6,553 nucleotides of DNA from Hyphomicrobiales bacterium (GTDB lineage: Bacteria > Pseudomonadota > Alphaproteobacteria > Rhizobiales > OSC116): NCBI GenBank assembly GCA_013214985.1, contig JABSRY010000143.1:1-6553 (forward strand), read 5' to 3'. Position 1 is the stretch's first letter; every line of letters starts with the position of its first letter. Position numbers and translations under genes: made by a program. Below the pieces are notes generated by a model that did no database searches, was not told where the DNA came from, and was given only the letters and a program-made list of their open reading frames with translations. This document shows, one piece after another, positions 6,552 through 6,553 of this stretch.

Positions 6552-6553
6552 AG

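Noticed and set aside
1..6553. Possible defence system, mobile element, CRISPR array or horizontally acquired island
   Set aside because: All genes belong to common housekeeping or signalling families, base composition looks even by eye, and no transposase, integrase, direct-repeat array or tRNA attachment site is seen.

Overview
The window reads as ordinary chromosomal DNA of an AT-rich alphaproteobacterium. The reasons are the suf gene order (sufD, sufS, a DUF59/SufT gene, sufA), the alphaproteobacterial look of the SufS and ParE sequences, and a DEAD-box helicase ending in a DHIPDFLLR-type motif that I recall from alphaproteobacterial RhlE-like proteins. A Hyphomicrobiales-like source is possible, but I cannot place it further. 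Genes are dense, with short AT-rich gaps. I see no tRNA, rRNA, CRISPR array, insertion sequence, phage gene or sign of recent transfer.

Plus strand, 3-3155: the 3' part of a SUF iron-sulfur cluster assembly operon. It holds the C-terminal part of SufD (scaffold component, cut by the window start), SufS (cysteine desulfurase), a SufT/DUF59 protein with an unusually long acidic N-terminus, the A-type carrier SufA, and a small TfoX N-terminal-domain protein. Gaps of 16-44 bp and no internal promoter that I can see suggest one transcript. SufS supplies persulfide sulfur, SufBCD (SufB and SufC presumably lie upstream) builds the cluster, and SufA and SufT act in carrying or maturing clusters. The job of the TfoX-like protein is unknown.

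Minus strand, 6553-3162: three genes read towards the suf operon. ParE (topoisomerase IV subunit B) is cut by the window end and shows most of its TOPRIM domain and its C-terminus. Next comes a complete RhlE-type DEAD-box RNA helicase with its own likely sigma-70 promoter in the 158-bp gap behind parE. Last is a soluble GGDEF diguanylate cyclase with an intact active site and a degenerate inhibitory site. The cyclase and tfoX-like genes converge with 6 bp between them, and a weak terminator for the cyclase gene appears to lie inside the lysine-rich 3' end of the tfoX-like gene.

I found no convincing new system. The points most worth a second look are the TfoX-domain gene at the end of the suf operon, the SufT N-terminal extension, the KxxD I-site of the cyclase, and the dyad that overlaps the helicase promoter.
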